Positions 6,684-14,038 are shown, numbered from the stretch's first letter. The stretch is 22,953 nt of DNA from Bacillota bacterium (GCA_023396555.1 JAEWWC010000055.1:1-22953), one strand, 5' to 3'. Made by a program: numbers and translations. The notes: generated by a model not told the origin, from the sequence alone.

Positions 6684-7391
6684 ATGAAAAGAAATATAAT
6701 AAATATAGATGAAGAAAAGTGCAACGGCTGTGGGCTGTGCGTGAACGCCTGCCACGAGGGTGCGTTGCAGATGGTGGGCGGTAAGGCGCGGCTGATCTCC
6801 GACACGTACTGCGACGGGCTGGGCGCGTGCCTGCCTGAGTGCCCCACGGGCGCAATCACGATAGAGGAGCGGGAAGCGGCGGGCTTCGATGAGGAAGCGG
6901 TCAAAAAGCACCTTGATAATAAGCAGAAGCTCCACCGCAGCGGTGGTGGTTGCCCGTCCGCGCGAGCGATCACGATGGAACGGCCCGCGCAGGCGGCTCC
7001 AACAGCGACGGCCCCGCAGGCGGTCTCCGAGCTGCGGCAGTGGCCCTGCCAGATCAAGCTGGTGCCGCCCAACGCGCCTTACTTCGACGGCGCGAAGCTG
7101 CTGATCGCGGCGGACTGCACGGCATACGCTTACGCGGGCGTGCATGATAAGTTTATGAAGGGCAAGATCACGCTGATCGGCTGCCCCAAGCTGGACATGG
7201 CGGACTATTCGGAGAAGCTGACCGAGATATTGTCTTACAACGACATACGCAGCGTTGAAGTGCTGCGCATGAGCGTGCCGTGCTGTGGCGGCATCGAGTA
7301 CGCCGTCAAGCAGGCGCTGGTAAACAGCGGCAAAATGATACCATGGCACGTGACGGTCATTTCACCGAACGGCGAGATCGTGGAGGAATAG
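6684..7391 (+). CDS. Ferredoxin fused to a conserved C-terminal domain (HcpR-regulon type)
   Basis: A 235-residue iron-sulfur protein. The first cluster motif is C13-x2-C16-x2-C19-x3-C23. The second is C43-x5-C49-x3-C53, with Leu46 where a classical 2[4Fe-4S] ferredoxin has its second Cys; CDGLGAC in this place is usual for this family. After a Pro/Ala linker comes a conserved domain with GGCPS (C90), LRQWPCQIKLVPP, LLIAADC (C145), IGCPKLD (C167) and VPCCGG (C200-C201). Known members sit beside hcp or an HcpR-type regulator and are thought to carry electrons in nitric-oxide detoxification; no hcp gene is in this window. The ATG at 6684 has GGGGAGG at 6667-6673. An ATG at 6677 is out of frame. 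Confidence 0.85.
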   Translation: MKRNIINIDEEKCNGCGLCVNACHEGALQMVGGKARLISDTYCDGLGACLPECPTGAITIEEREAAGFDEEAVKKHLDNKQKLHRSGGGCPSARAITMERPAQAAPTATAPQAVSELRQWPCQIKLVPPNAPYFDGAKLLIAADCTAYAYAGVHDKFMKGKITLIGCPKLDMADYSEKLTEILSYNDIRSVEVLRMSVPCCGGIEYAVKQALVNSGKMIPWHVTVISPNGEIVEE

Positions 7392-7411
7392 ACGGCGTAT
7401 AAGAGTCAAGG

Positions 7412-7451
7412 GCGTTTCAGGGCGGCTGTTCTGAAACGCTTGTTTGTTTTT
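7412..7451 (+). terminator. Intrinsic terminator of the ferredoxin-fusion gene
   Basis: A perfect 9-bp stem, GCGTTTCAG (7412-7420) and CTGAAACGC (7431-7439), with a 10-base loop, followed by TTGTTTGTTTTTA. It lies 20 bases after the stop codon. The remaining 150 bases to the next gene are AT-rich and hold the promoter described next. Confidence 0.8.
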
Positions 7452-7549
7452 AGCGTAATAAAACGCCGTCAGGCGAAGCACGTTAATGAAAGGCTGCCGC
7501 TTATTCGCGCCATTTGTCTGTAACCATTCATAATGAATTGCATTTGAAT

Positions 7550-7577
7550 TTGAATTATCATACGAATGGTATATAAT
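7550..7577 (+). promoter_or_regulatory. Sigma-70-type promoter for the DUF2156-GNAT pair
   Basis: TTGAAT (7550-7555), a 16-base spacer and TATAAT (7572-7577) lie in an AT-rich stretch 28 bases before the start codon at 7606. A second TTGAAT directly precedes the first (7544-7549). AGGAG at 7596-7600 is the ribosome site. Confidence 0.7.
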
Positions 7578-7605
7578 AGATTAATTAAACCCTTTAGGAG
7601 AGTGC

Positions 7606-8496
7606 ATGCTGGAATTCAAAAAAATAGAACTGGACGATAAACTGCGCTTTGAAAAATATACGCTGTGCCACGGATATCATAATCTGGAAGCGTCATTTGC
7701 GAATATATTCATCTGGAGCCGGGCCATGGACATTCAAATGGCCACCGACGATTTGGCTATGTACCTTCATCTGAACAATGGCAGCGCTTCATTTCTGCTG
7801 CCGCCGCTGCTGGAGGACTGTGATACGAGCATTGAAGCGCCGATGCGCCGGTGCGAGGAGTTTTTGGAGGCCCGCGGCGATAAGTTCAAGATCAAGGGCG
7901 TGACGGTGCCGCTCAAGGAGAAAATTGAAGCCGACTGCCCGGGCCGGTACGCGATGACGCCGGACAGGGCGAACTTCGAGTACGTATACAACACAGAGGA
8001 CCTGTGTACGCTGGAGGGCAAGAAGTATCACGCCAAACGTAACCACATCAACAAGCTCCTTGCCAACCATAGCTTCGAATACCGGCCATACACGGCGGAG
8101 GACTACGACGCCTGTATGTCGCTGTACAGGTCGTGGGTGGAAGGCAAGGGCGGCATGACCGAGAGCATACAGCACGAGATGTGGGCCACCGAAGCGGCGC
8201 TTAAGAATATCGATGCGCTGGGTCTTCGGTGCGGGCTGCTGTATGTGGACGGCAAGCTGGAAGCGTTCTCGGTGGGAGAGCGGTTCGGCGACATGGCGAT
8301 CATCCACGTCGAAAAGGCCAACCCGGACCTGCAAGGCACCTACCCGCTGATCAATCGTGAGTTTGTGCGGCACGAGTGGAGCGATCTGAAATACATCAAC
8401 CGCGAGGAAGATATGGACATCGAGGGCTTAAGGAAAGCGAAGCTGTCGTACTATCCGGCTTTTCTGGTTGAGAAATATACCTGCGTGAGGAATTGA
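7606..8496 (+). CDS. DUF2156 / LPG-synthase C-terminal-like acyltransferase
   Basis: A 296-residue soluble protein of the DUF2156 family, built like the tandem GNAT folds of the C-terminal domain of MprF (phosphatidylglycerol lysyltransferase). Visible blocks include the start LEFKKIELDDKLRFEKY, HNLEASFANIFIW, GKKYHAKRNHINKLL, and the C-terminal FVRHEWSDLKYINREEDM with LRKAKLSYYPAFLVEKY. No membrane flippase domain is attached, so lysyl-lipid synthesis should not be assumed; free-standing members probably move an aminoacyl or acyl group to an unknown acceptor. A promoter and a strong AGGAG precede it, and the GNAT gene begins 2 bases after its stop, so the two are translationally coupled. Confidence 0.85.
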   Translation: MLEFKKIELDDKLRFEKYTLCHGYHNLEASFANIFIWSRAMDIQMATDDLAMYLHLNNGSASFLLPPLLEDCDTSIEAPMRRCEEFLEARGDKFKIKGVTVPLKEKIEADCPGRYAMTPDRANFEYVYNTEDLCTLEGKKYHAKRNHINKLLANHSFEYRPYTAEDYDACMSLYRSWVEGKGGMTESIQHEMWATEAALKNIDALGLRCGLLYVDGKLEAFSVGERFGDMAIIHVEKANPDLQGTYPLINREFVRHEWSDLKYINREEDMDIEGLRKAKLSYYPAFLVEKYTCVRN

Positions 8497-8498
8497 CG

Positions 8499-9509
8499 AT
8501 GGATATCAGGCTGCTGGAAACCAGAGACATCCCACTTGCCAAGGCGCTGTGGAAGCAGGCCTTTGATGATACCGACGAGTTCATCGACTGGTATTTCGCC
8601 AACAAGGTGCTGCCGGGGCAGTCGATCGGCATGTTCGACAACGGGCTGGTTTCCGTGCTGCACATGCTGCCCTTCACGGTCAGTGTGCAGCGACGCCCGC
8701 TGCCGTCCGCTTTTATAGCGGGGGCGGCCACGGAAAAAACCCGCCGCGGCGAGGGCCTGATGCGTACGCTGCTGCGCGAATCGCTGGCGTTGATGAAGCA
8801 GCGAGGCATATTGCTGACACACCTGTATCCGTTCAAACACGAATTCTATGAGCGGCTTGGCTGGGCAACTTACTCGCACGTGCGCAAGCAGAGCGTGACG
8901 GCGGCAGCGCTCAGCCGTCGTGCCGAGGTGATCGAAACGGTGGACGCTTCGCTTCTGGAGCCGCTATATGGCAAAATGATGCGCGGCTTCGACGGATACG
9001 TGATACGCTCGCAGCGGGAGTGGAGCTGGCGGTTGGGCGAGCTGGCGGTGGACGGCGGAAAGGCCGCCGTGCTGATCGAGGACGATGCGGCCGCGGCGTA
9101 TATGCTGTATTATGTGAAGGACGACGTGGTGGACGTGATTGAAACGGTATACACCGACGAGGCATACGTGGGTGGACTGTTGGCCTGGCTGTTCCGGCAG
9201 GGCTACAAAAAGGTCAAATACAACCTGCCCGCCGACAGGCGGGGCGCGAAACACGGCATGGCGCGCGTGGTGGACACGAAAGCGCTGCTGAAGGCATTCG
9301 ACGCCACCGCTTTGCTGGATCACGCCAGCATCGTGGACGACCTTGCCTCTTGGAACAACGTCAAGGCCGGAGCGATACCGATGACGGTCAATGAGTTGGC
9401 CCGTTTCGTACATCAGGGTGCGAGTTATTTCAGCGATTATATGGAAGGCTCGCGCGAATTAAATAATATTTTAGCCCCCCAGACAGCTTGCATTTTTGAA
9501 GCTTATTGA
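8499..9509 (+). CDS. Eis-like GNAT N-acetyltransferase
   Basis: A protein of 336 residues. The N-terminal GNAT domain has the acetyl-CoA loop as TEKTRRGEGLMRTLL, then LTHLYPFKHEFYERLGW, which is typical of Eis/Acetyltransf_9 proteins. A second acyltransferase-like half (about residues 140-260) and a small C-terminal domain of SCP2 type follow. It is somewhat shorter than mycobacterial Eis (about 400 residues). The ATG at 8499 was chosen over TTG at 8493 because GAGG at 8487-8490 is well placed. It is coupled to the DUF2156 gene, so both probably modify related acceptors. Eis enzymes acetylate amines, including aminoglycosides and peptides; the substrate here is unknown. The ATP synthase operon starts only 15 bases downstream. 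Confidence 0.82.
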   Translation: MDIRLLETRDIPLAKALWKQAFDDTDEFIDWYFANKVLPGQSIGMFDNGLVSVLHMLPFTVSVQRRPLPSAFIAGAATEKTRRGEGLMRTLLRESLALMKQRGILLTHLYPFKHEFYERLGWATYSHVRKQSVTAAALSRRAEVIETVDASLLEPLYGKMMRGFDGYVIRSQREWSWRLGELAVDGGKAAVLIEDDAAAAYMLYYVKDDVVDVIETVYTDEAYVGGLLAWLFRQGYKKVKYNLPADRRGAKHGMARVVDTKALLKAFDATALLDHASIVDDLASWNNVKAGAIPMTVNELARFVHQGASYFSDYMEGSRELNNILAPQTACIFEAY

Positions 9510-9516
9510 TTAGAAT
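9488..9516 (+). promoter_or_regulatory. Candidate promoter of the ATP synthase operon
   Basis: TTGCAT (9488-9493), a 17-base spacer and TAGAAT (9511-9516) overlap the end of the GNAT gene. Transcription would begin near 9523, about two bases before the first ATG at 9525, implying an almost leaderless message. The element is inferred from sequence alone; read-through from the GNAT gene is also possible. Confidence 0.4.
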
Positions 9517-9524
9517 GTATTGTT

Positions 9525-9836
9525 ATGTGGGGCATATTGGTTGGATTGGCGATAGGCGCGCTACAGGTGGTGGCGCTTTATAAACTAGGAAAGATGATAC
9601 TTGGTGGTAATCCATCTGTCAAAGTTGCGGGCGCGTTTCTGCTGATAGTGAAGATAGCCATTATCGTTTTTATCCTTTGCCTCATTGCGAACATCACACT
9701 GATGCATCTTATATGGACGGCTGTAGGAATGCTGTTCGGAATGATTGCCGCATTGGTGGTAGTTCTGCATATACGCCATAAAGCTGACACGGCAAATGAC
9801 AGCCATACGGACGGAAAGGACATCAACCATGGTTGA
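9525..9836 (+). CDS. atpI: Small AtpI-like membrane protein
   Basis: A protein of 103 residues with about three transmembrane helices (start to about residue 22, 33-57, 62-84) and a polar tail. Its position directly before the a-subunit gene is that of AtpI, which helps assembly of the c-ring in other bacteria. Sequence resemblance to AtpI is weak, so the call rests mainly on position, size and topology. No good Shine-Dalgarno precedes the ATG at 9525; a near-leaderless start or a TTG a few codons in is possible. It overlaps the start of atpB by 8 bases, indicating coupling. It starts the eight-gene ATP synthase operon. Confidence 0.65.
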   Translation: MWGILVGLAIGALQVVALYKLGKMILGGNPSVKVAGAFLLIVKIAIIVFILCLIANITLMHLIWTAVGMLFGMIAALVVVLHIRHKADTANDSHTDGKDINHG

Positions 9837-10557
9837 GCGCATGTTGACAGTATTGGGACGTACACCAAACCTGGAAATGGAAGAAATTACGATAACACCT
9901 CCTAAGGTATCCGTTTTTGGTTTGCAAATTAACGAAACAATGCTGGTGACATGGATGGTCATACTGATTTTGATTGTTCTCGCCGTTCTCATCCGCATTC
10001 TTGTTATCCCACGGTTCAAAACGGTTCCAAAAGGGATTCAAAACGTATTGGAGATGTTTGTTGAGTTTTGTGAGAAATTCACCAACTCTCAGCTTGGTAA
10101 ACGCGGTGCTTCTTTTGCTGCATATATTTTTACGATCGCCCTGATCATCGTCAGCACCAGCCTGATCGAACTTTTCGGCTTTCGGCCACCGGCAACGGAC
10201 ATTAACTTCACCATCGCGCTGGCGCTGATGTCGTTCGTTCTGATCAACGCGTTTGGTTTTTATTACACCGGCTTTTTCGGACGGCTGAAATGGTTCATAA
10301 AACCCAAAGCGTTTATGCTGCCTGTCAACTTGGTGACCCACGCGGTGATCCCGGTATCGCTGTCCTTCCGTCTCTTCGGCAACATGTTTGCCGGCATGAT
10401 TGTAATGGATCTGCTCTACAGCGTGGTTGCCATCGGTATACCGGCGGTGTTGTCGATATACTTCAATCTGTTCCACGTGGGCATTCAAACGTATATATTC
10501 CTCGTTCTGACCTTATCATTTATGGAAGAGACGGTTGCGTACGGGGCAAAACGATAG
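9829..10557 (+). CDS. atpB: ATP synthase F0 subunit a
   Basis: A protein of 242 residues that forms the ion half-channels of F0 next to the c-ring. The essential arginine helix is present as PVSLSFRLFGNMFAGMIVMDLL, equivalent to the E. coli R210 region, and the last helix carries GIQTYIFLVLTLSFM. The start is ATG at 9829, with GGAAAGGA at 9813-9820; an in-frame ATG at 9796 is less likely. It overlaps the AtpI-like gene by 8 bases and is followed by atpE after 38 bases. The length is in the usual bacterial range. Confidence 0.95.
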   Translation: MVERMLTVLGRTPNLEMEEITITPPKVSVFGLQINETMLVTWMVILILIVLAVLIRILVIPRFKTVPKGIQNVLEMFVEFCEKFTNSQLGKRGASFAAYIFTIALIIVSTSLIELFGFRPPATDINFTIALALMSFVLINAFGFYYTGFFGRLKWFIKPKAFMLPVNLVTHAVIPVSLSFRLFGNMFAGMIVMDLLYSVVAIGIPAVLSIYFNLFHVGIQTYIFLVLTLSFMEETVAYGAKR

Positions 10558-10595
10558 ACTTAACTTATTAATCTATATTATTGGAGGTATGTAAA

Positions 10596-10820
10596 ATGAC
10601 GACGGCTATTATTGCGATTGGTGTTGGCCTGGCGGTTCTGACAGGACTGGGCGCGGGCATCGGTATGGGTATCGCCACCGGCAAGGCGGCGGACGCCGTG
10701 GCTCGGCAGCCTGAAGCCAGCGGAAAGATCAATGCAATGCTTCTCATCGGCCTTGCGTTTGCCGAGACGACCGCCATTTACGGTTTCGTTATCGCGATAT
10801 TGATGTACGGCAAGATTTAA
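10596..10820 (+). CDS. atpE: ATP synthase F0 subunit c (rotor ring)
   Basis: A protein of 74 residues forming a helical hairpin: helix 1 with GLGAGIGMGIATGKAADA, the polar loop ARQPEA, and helix 2 with LAFAETTAIYGFVIA, in which the Glu carries the ion. At the helix-1 position where Na+-binding rings such as Ilyobacter have Gln32 (GVGQG), this protein has Met (GIGMG). The residues after Glu are Thr-Thr rather than the Ser-Thr of Ilyobacter. This leans towards protons but does not settle it. The ATG at 10596 has GGAGG 8 bases upstream; the TTG at 10581 is part of the ribosome-site region and was not used. It is strongly conserved and certain as subunit c. Confidence 0.96.
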   Translation: MTTAIIAIGVGLAVLTGLGAGIGMGIATGKAADAVARQPEASGKINAMLLIGLAFAETTAIYGFVIAILMYGKI

Positions 10821-10867
10821 GAATCGAGGGGCGCGTATTCTTCAGACATAAGTGAGGTGTGGTCAAT

Positions 10868-11344
10868 ATGGAATTGGATCCGTTACAAATCGGCCTTCAT
10901 ATATTCAATGTACTGGTTCTTTTTGTGGTGTTGCGCTTTCTGGTTTACAAGCCGATACTCAAGTTCATGAAGAATCGCGAAAACACGTTTGCGAATAAAG
11001 TGGACGAACTGGATGACCGTGAGAAACAGCTGATTCAGCAGAAGGAAGAATATGAACAGATGATGGCGAACGCTCACAATGAGGCGGCTGCGATCATCAC
11101 CCGGAGCAACGAGATGGCACGTGACCATGCGCGTGAGATTGTCGATAACGCGAAGGACCATGCGCGCGGCCTTGTACTTCGGGCCAAACGTGAGATCGAG
11201 GCGGAGAAGGTGCAGGTTAGGCAGGATATGCGAACGGAGATCGCTGAAATGAGCATACAGATAGCAGAAAAGGTGCTGGCGCGCGAGATTTCTCTGGACG
11301 ATAACCGCAAGATCATCGACGAGTTCTTTGAGAGGGTGGGATGA
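10868..11344 (+). CDS. atpF: ATP synthase F0 subunit b (peripheral stalk)
   Basis: A protein of 158 residues. One N-terminal transmembrane helix (IGLHIFNVLVLFVVLRFLVY) is followed by the KPI-K-M--R turn and a long charged coiled coil, ending in KVLAREISLDDNRKIIDEFF, the usual b C terminus. Nothing resembling the N-terminal domain of delta is attached, so the missing delta domain has not moved here, as it has in mycobacterial b-delta fusions. ATG at 10868 was chosen because GAGG (10854-10857) is well placed; an in-frame GTG at 10859 is less likely. The stop codon (11342-11344) is one base from the start of the delta-alpha gene, so translation is probably coupled. Confidence 0.95.
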   Translation: MELDPLQIGLHIFNVLVLFVVLRFLVYKPILKFMKNRENTFANKVDELDDREKQLIQQKEEYEQMMANAHNEAAAIITRSNEMARDHAREIVDNAKDHARGLVLRAKREIEAEKVQVRQDMRTEIAEMSIQIAEKVLAREISLDDNRKIIDEFFERVG

Positions 11345-11345
11345 C

Positions 11346-13157
11346 TTGGCTATCGAAGGAAAACTGAAATCGGCAGTCGCGCTGGACGACCTGACGATAC
11401 AATCAATCAAGAAGCGTTTTGAAACGCTGGTAGGCGAAGAGATTAGCTTCAAAACTGAAGTGGTGCCGGAGCTGCTGGGCGGTTTTGTGGTGGTGCTGGG
11501 CAACAAGATTTACGACCGAAGCGTCCGTGCGCACCTGGGCAAAATCAAGAACTTTATCATCGACACCGAATCACCGCATAAAAACGACGCTTTGGAGGAA
11601 GGGGACTTCTCGCTGGACATCAATCCGGAGGAGTTCGGCAAGACCACCAAGGACCGTATCAGGGAATATACCGGAGAGCTTGATGTCACCGAGATCGGAA
11701 CAGTCATTTCTTCGGGGGACGGTATCGTGCTGGTGAAGGGCCTTGAGGGCTGCAAATACGGCGAGTTGCTGGAGTTTGAGAATAATTCGTTTGGCATTGT
11801 GATGAACCTCTCGAAGGAGAGCATCGGCGCGGTGCTGCTGAACAACGTCTGGGACGTGTCGGAAGGCTCCAACGTGCGCAATACCGGAACGGTGGTCCAA
11901 GTGCCGGTCGGCGAAGCACTGCTGGGCCGCGTCGTGAGCCCTCTTGGCGTGCCGATGGACGGCAAAGGTAAAGTTTTCGCAGATAAATACAGAATGATAG
12001 AAGCGGAAGCCCCGCACATATTCGACCGGCAAGGCGTCAAGAGCCCGCTGGAGACGGGTATCGTGGCTATTGACAGCATGGTGCCCATCGGCAAAGGCCA
12101 AAGAGAGCTGATCATTGGCGACCGCCAGACAGGCAAAACGGCGATCGCCGTGGATACGATACTTAACCAGAAGGGCAAGAACGTTTACTGCATATATGTG
12201 GCTATCGGCCAGAAGGCATCCACCATCGCGTCCATTATCAAGACGCTGGAGGAGGAGGGCGCGTTGGAATATACCATCGTTGTGGCCTCCACAGGCAGCG
12301 ATGCGCCGTCGATGCAGTACATCGCGCCATATGCAGGCTGCGCTATTGCCGAGGAGTTCATGTATGCCGGCAAGGACGCTCTGATCGTATACGACGATCT
12401 GTCCAAGCACGCCGTGGCTTACAGAACCATGTCGCTGCTGCTCCGCCGTCCGCCGGGTCGCGAAGCGTATCCGGGCGACGTGTTCTATCTGCATTCGCGT
12501 CTGCTGGAGCGCGCAGCGCGTCTGAACGACGCGCACGGTGGTGGCTCCATCACGGCGCTGCCCATCATCGAGACGATGGCGGGCGACATTTCAGCCTACA
12601 TACCCACCAACGTGATCTCTATCACGGATGGACAGATATTCCTGGAATCCGAGCTGTTCAACGCGGGCATACGGCCGGCGGTCAACGTGGGCCTTTCCGT
12701 GTCCCGCGTGGGTGGCAGCGCGCAGATCAAGGCGATGAGAAGGGTAGCGGGCCGCCTGCGTCTGGACCTCGCGCAGTATCGGGAACTGGCGGTATTCGCA
12801 CAGTTCGCTTCCGATCTGGACAAGACGACGCGGCAGACACTGGATCAGGGCGCACGGCTGACTGAGTCATTGAAGCAGCCGCAATTTTCGCCGCTGTCCA
12901 TGGCGAGTCAGGTCATTCTGCTGTATGTCGCGATCAATAAATATCTGGTGAAACTTCCATTCAATCATGTGAAGGAGTTCAACCGGCGTTATCTGGAATA
13001 TGTGGATACCAACTATCCTGACGTGCGCCTGACGATCGAGAAGACGGGCGACCTGCCGGAAGACGCTGTGGCTGAGCTGCGCAAGGCCGCGGAGGAGTTC
13101 ATGCCGACATATTGCCAGCAAAACGCGATAAAGCTGGAAAACGAGGTCGAACAGTAA
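11346..13157 (+). CDS. atpA: Fusion of delta-subunit C-terminal domain with complete ATP synthase alpha subunit
   Basis: A protein of 603 residues from TTG at 11346 (609 from TTG at 11328). Residues 1-75 align with the C-terminal b-binding domain of delta/OSCP, including LLGGFVVVLGNKIYDRSVR (E. coli VMAGVIIRAGDMVIDGSVR). A polar linker covers about 76-89. From residue 90 it is a normal alpha of about 514 residues with its N-terminal helix (INPEEFGKTTKDRIREY), P-loop GDRQTGKT (258-265) and arginine finger SVSR (R454). The alpha helical-loop near residue 395 is about 11 residues shorter than in E. coli. The N-terminal six-helix domain of delta is absent. Alpha forms the F1 hexamer with beta; delta normally joins it once to the b stalk. 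SD-like GGAGGAAGGGG at 11594-11604 lies in the linker. Confidence 0.93.
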   Translation: MAIEGKLKSAVALDDLTIQSIKKRFETLVGEEISFKTEVVPELLGGFVVVLGNKIYDRSVRAHLGKIKNFIIDTESPHKNDALEEGDFSLDINPEEFGKTTKDRIREYTGELDVTEIGTVISSGDGIVLVKGLEGCKYGELLEFENNSFGIVMNLSKESIGAVLLNNVWDVSEGSNVRNTGTVVQVPVGEALLGRVVSPLGVPMDGKGKVFADKYRMIEAEAPHIFDRQGVKSPLETGIVAIDSMVPIGKGQRELIIGDRQTGKTAIAVDTILNQKGKNVYCIYVAIGQKASTIASIIKTLEEEGALEYTIVVASTGSDAPSMQYIAPYAGCAIAEEFMYAGKDALIVYDDLSKHAVAYRTMSLLLRRPPGREAYPGDVFYLHSRLLERAARLNDAHGGGSITALPIIETMAGDISAYIPTNVISITDGQIFLESELFNAGIRPAVNVGLSVSRVGGSAQIKAMRRVAGRLRLDLAQYRELAVFAQFASDLDKTTRQTLDQGARLTESLKQPQFSPLSMASQVILLYVAINKYLVKLPFNHVKEFNRRYLEYVDTNYPDVRLTIEKTGDLPEDAVAELRKAAEEFMPTYCQQNAIKLENEVEQ

Positions 13158-13158
13158 C

Positions 13159-14022
13159 ATGGCCAGCATGGGGGACATCAGGCACAGCATTCACTCGATC
13201 TCCGAAATGCAGCAGATCACACGGGCGATGCATCTCATCTCCACATCCAAGATGAGAAAGGCTATCGTCAAGTATGAGAACAACCATATGCATTTCGAGC
13301 GGGTTCAGTCTGCGCTTAAGGACATACTGACGCATACGCATGAGCTCAGCCACCCGTATGTCGGCGAGAGCGACGGCGGAAAAGCGGCTTACGTGGTGAT
13401 CGCAGCGGACAAGGGCATGTGCGGCGGATATAATCACAATGTTTTGAACTTGGCGCTTTCCTCGATGCAAAAGAGTGAGGAACGCTATATACTGACGGTC
13501 GGGCAGGAGGCGCGTGCGTTTTTTGACCGGCGGGGATTCATGGTGGACGTGGAATTTCTGCACGTTTCGCAAAACCCATCGCTTTACAATGCGCGCAATA
13601 TCACGAACGATATACTGGAGCTGTACGAGAATGGCATCATGGACGAGGTATATGTGGTATACACCAAGTTTATATCGGCCATACGTCAGGAGCCGCGTGT
13701 GCTGAAGCTGCTCCCCCTGTCAATTACTAATTTTGTGGATATAGACACTGAAGTACAGTATTCCGGAGAACTTTACTATCATCCGACGCCCAAAGAGGTT
13801 TTCGACATACTGGTTCCGCAGTATATCGTGGGGCTGGTGTACGGATGCCTTGTGCAGTCTTACGCAAGCGAGCATTGCGCGCGCATGACAGCCATGGAAA
13901 ACGCGACGAATAACGCCGAGGAGATGATCGACAACCTGACGCGGCAATACAACCGGGCACGCCAGTTTGCGATCACCAACGAGATCTCGGAGATCATCGG
14001 CGCGCTGGATGCTATAAAATAG
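13159..14022 (+). CDS. atpG: ATP synthase F1 subunit gamma
   Basis: A protein of 287 residues, the normal length for the central rotor shaft. The N-terminal helix has the family pattern (DIRHSIHSISEMQQITRAMH, then STSKMRKA), the middle has AADKGMCGGYNHNV, and the C-terminal helix has the expected NNAEEMIDNLTRQYNRARQ and TNEISEIIGALDAI. The ATG at 13159 follows the alpha stop by one base; a second in-frame ATG is at 13168. No strong ribosome site is visible, so it probably depends on coupling with the gene in front. Nothing in gamma looks altered to match the unusual delta-alpha protein. Confidence 0.95.
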   Translation: MASMGDIRHSIHSISEMQQITRAMHLISTSKMRKAIVKYENNHMHFERVQSALKDILTHTHELSHPYVGESDGGKAAYVVIAADKGMCGGYNHNVLNLALSSMQKSEERYILTVGQEARAFFDRRGFMVDVEFLHVSQNPSLYNARNITNDILELYENGIMDEVYVVYTKFISAIRQEPRVLKLLPLSITNFVDIDTEVQYSGELYYHPTPKEVFDILVPQYIVGLVYGCLVQSYASEHCARMTAMENATNNAEEMIDNLTRQYNRARQFAITNEISEIIGALDAIK

Positions 14023-14038
14023 CGAATGGGAGAACGAT

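Noticed and set aside
5895..7349. The regulator frame stays open for 484 codons on the minus strand
   Set aside because: The part upstream of 6590 is antisense to the ferredoxin-fusion gene and has no family-like sequence; a clear start and regulator N terminus lie at 6590.
10868..11344. b-delta fusion as in mycobacteria
   Set aside because: Subunit b has normal length and ends in its usual C-terminal helix; the delta part is attached to alpha instead.
11328..11650. Frameshifted or mis-sequenced ordinary atpH gene
   Set aside because: An intact delta needs about 105 more residues in front. The b stop and the delta-alpha start are one base apart, so there is no sequence that could hold them in any frame.
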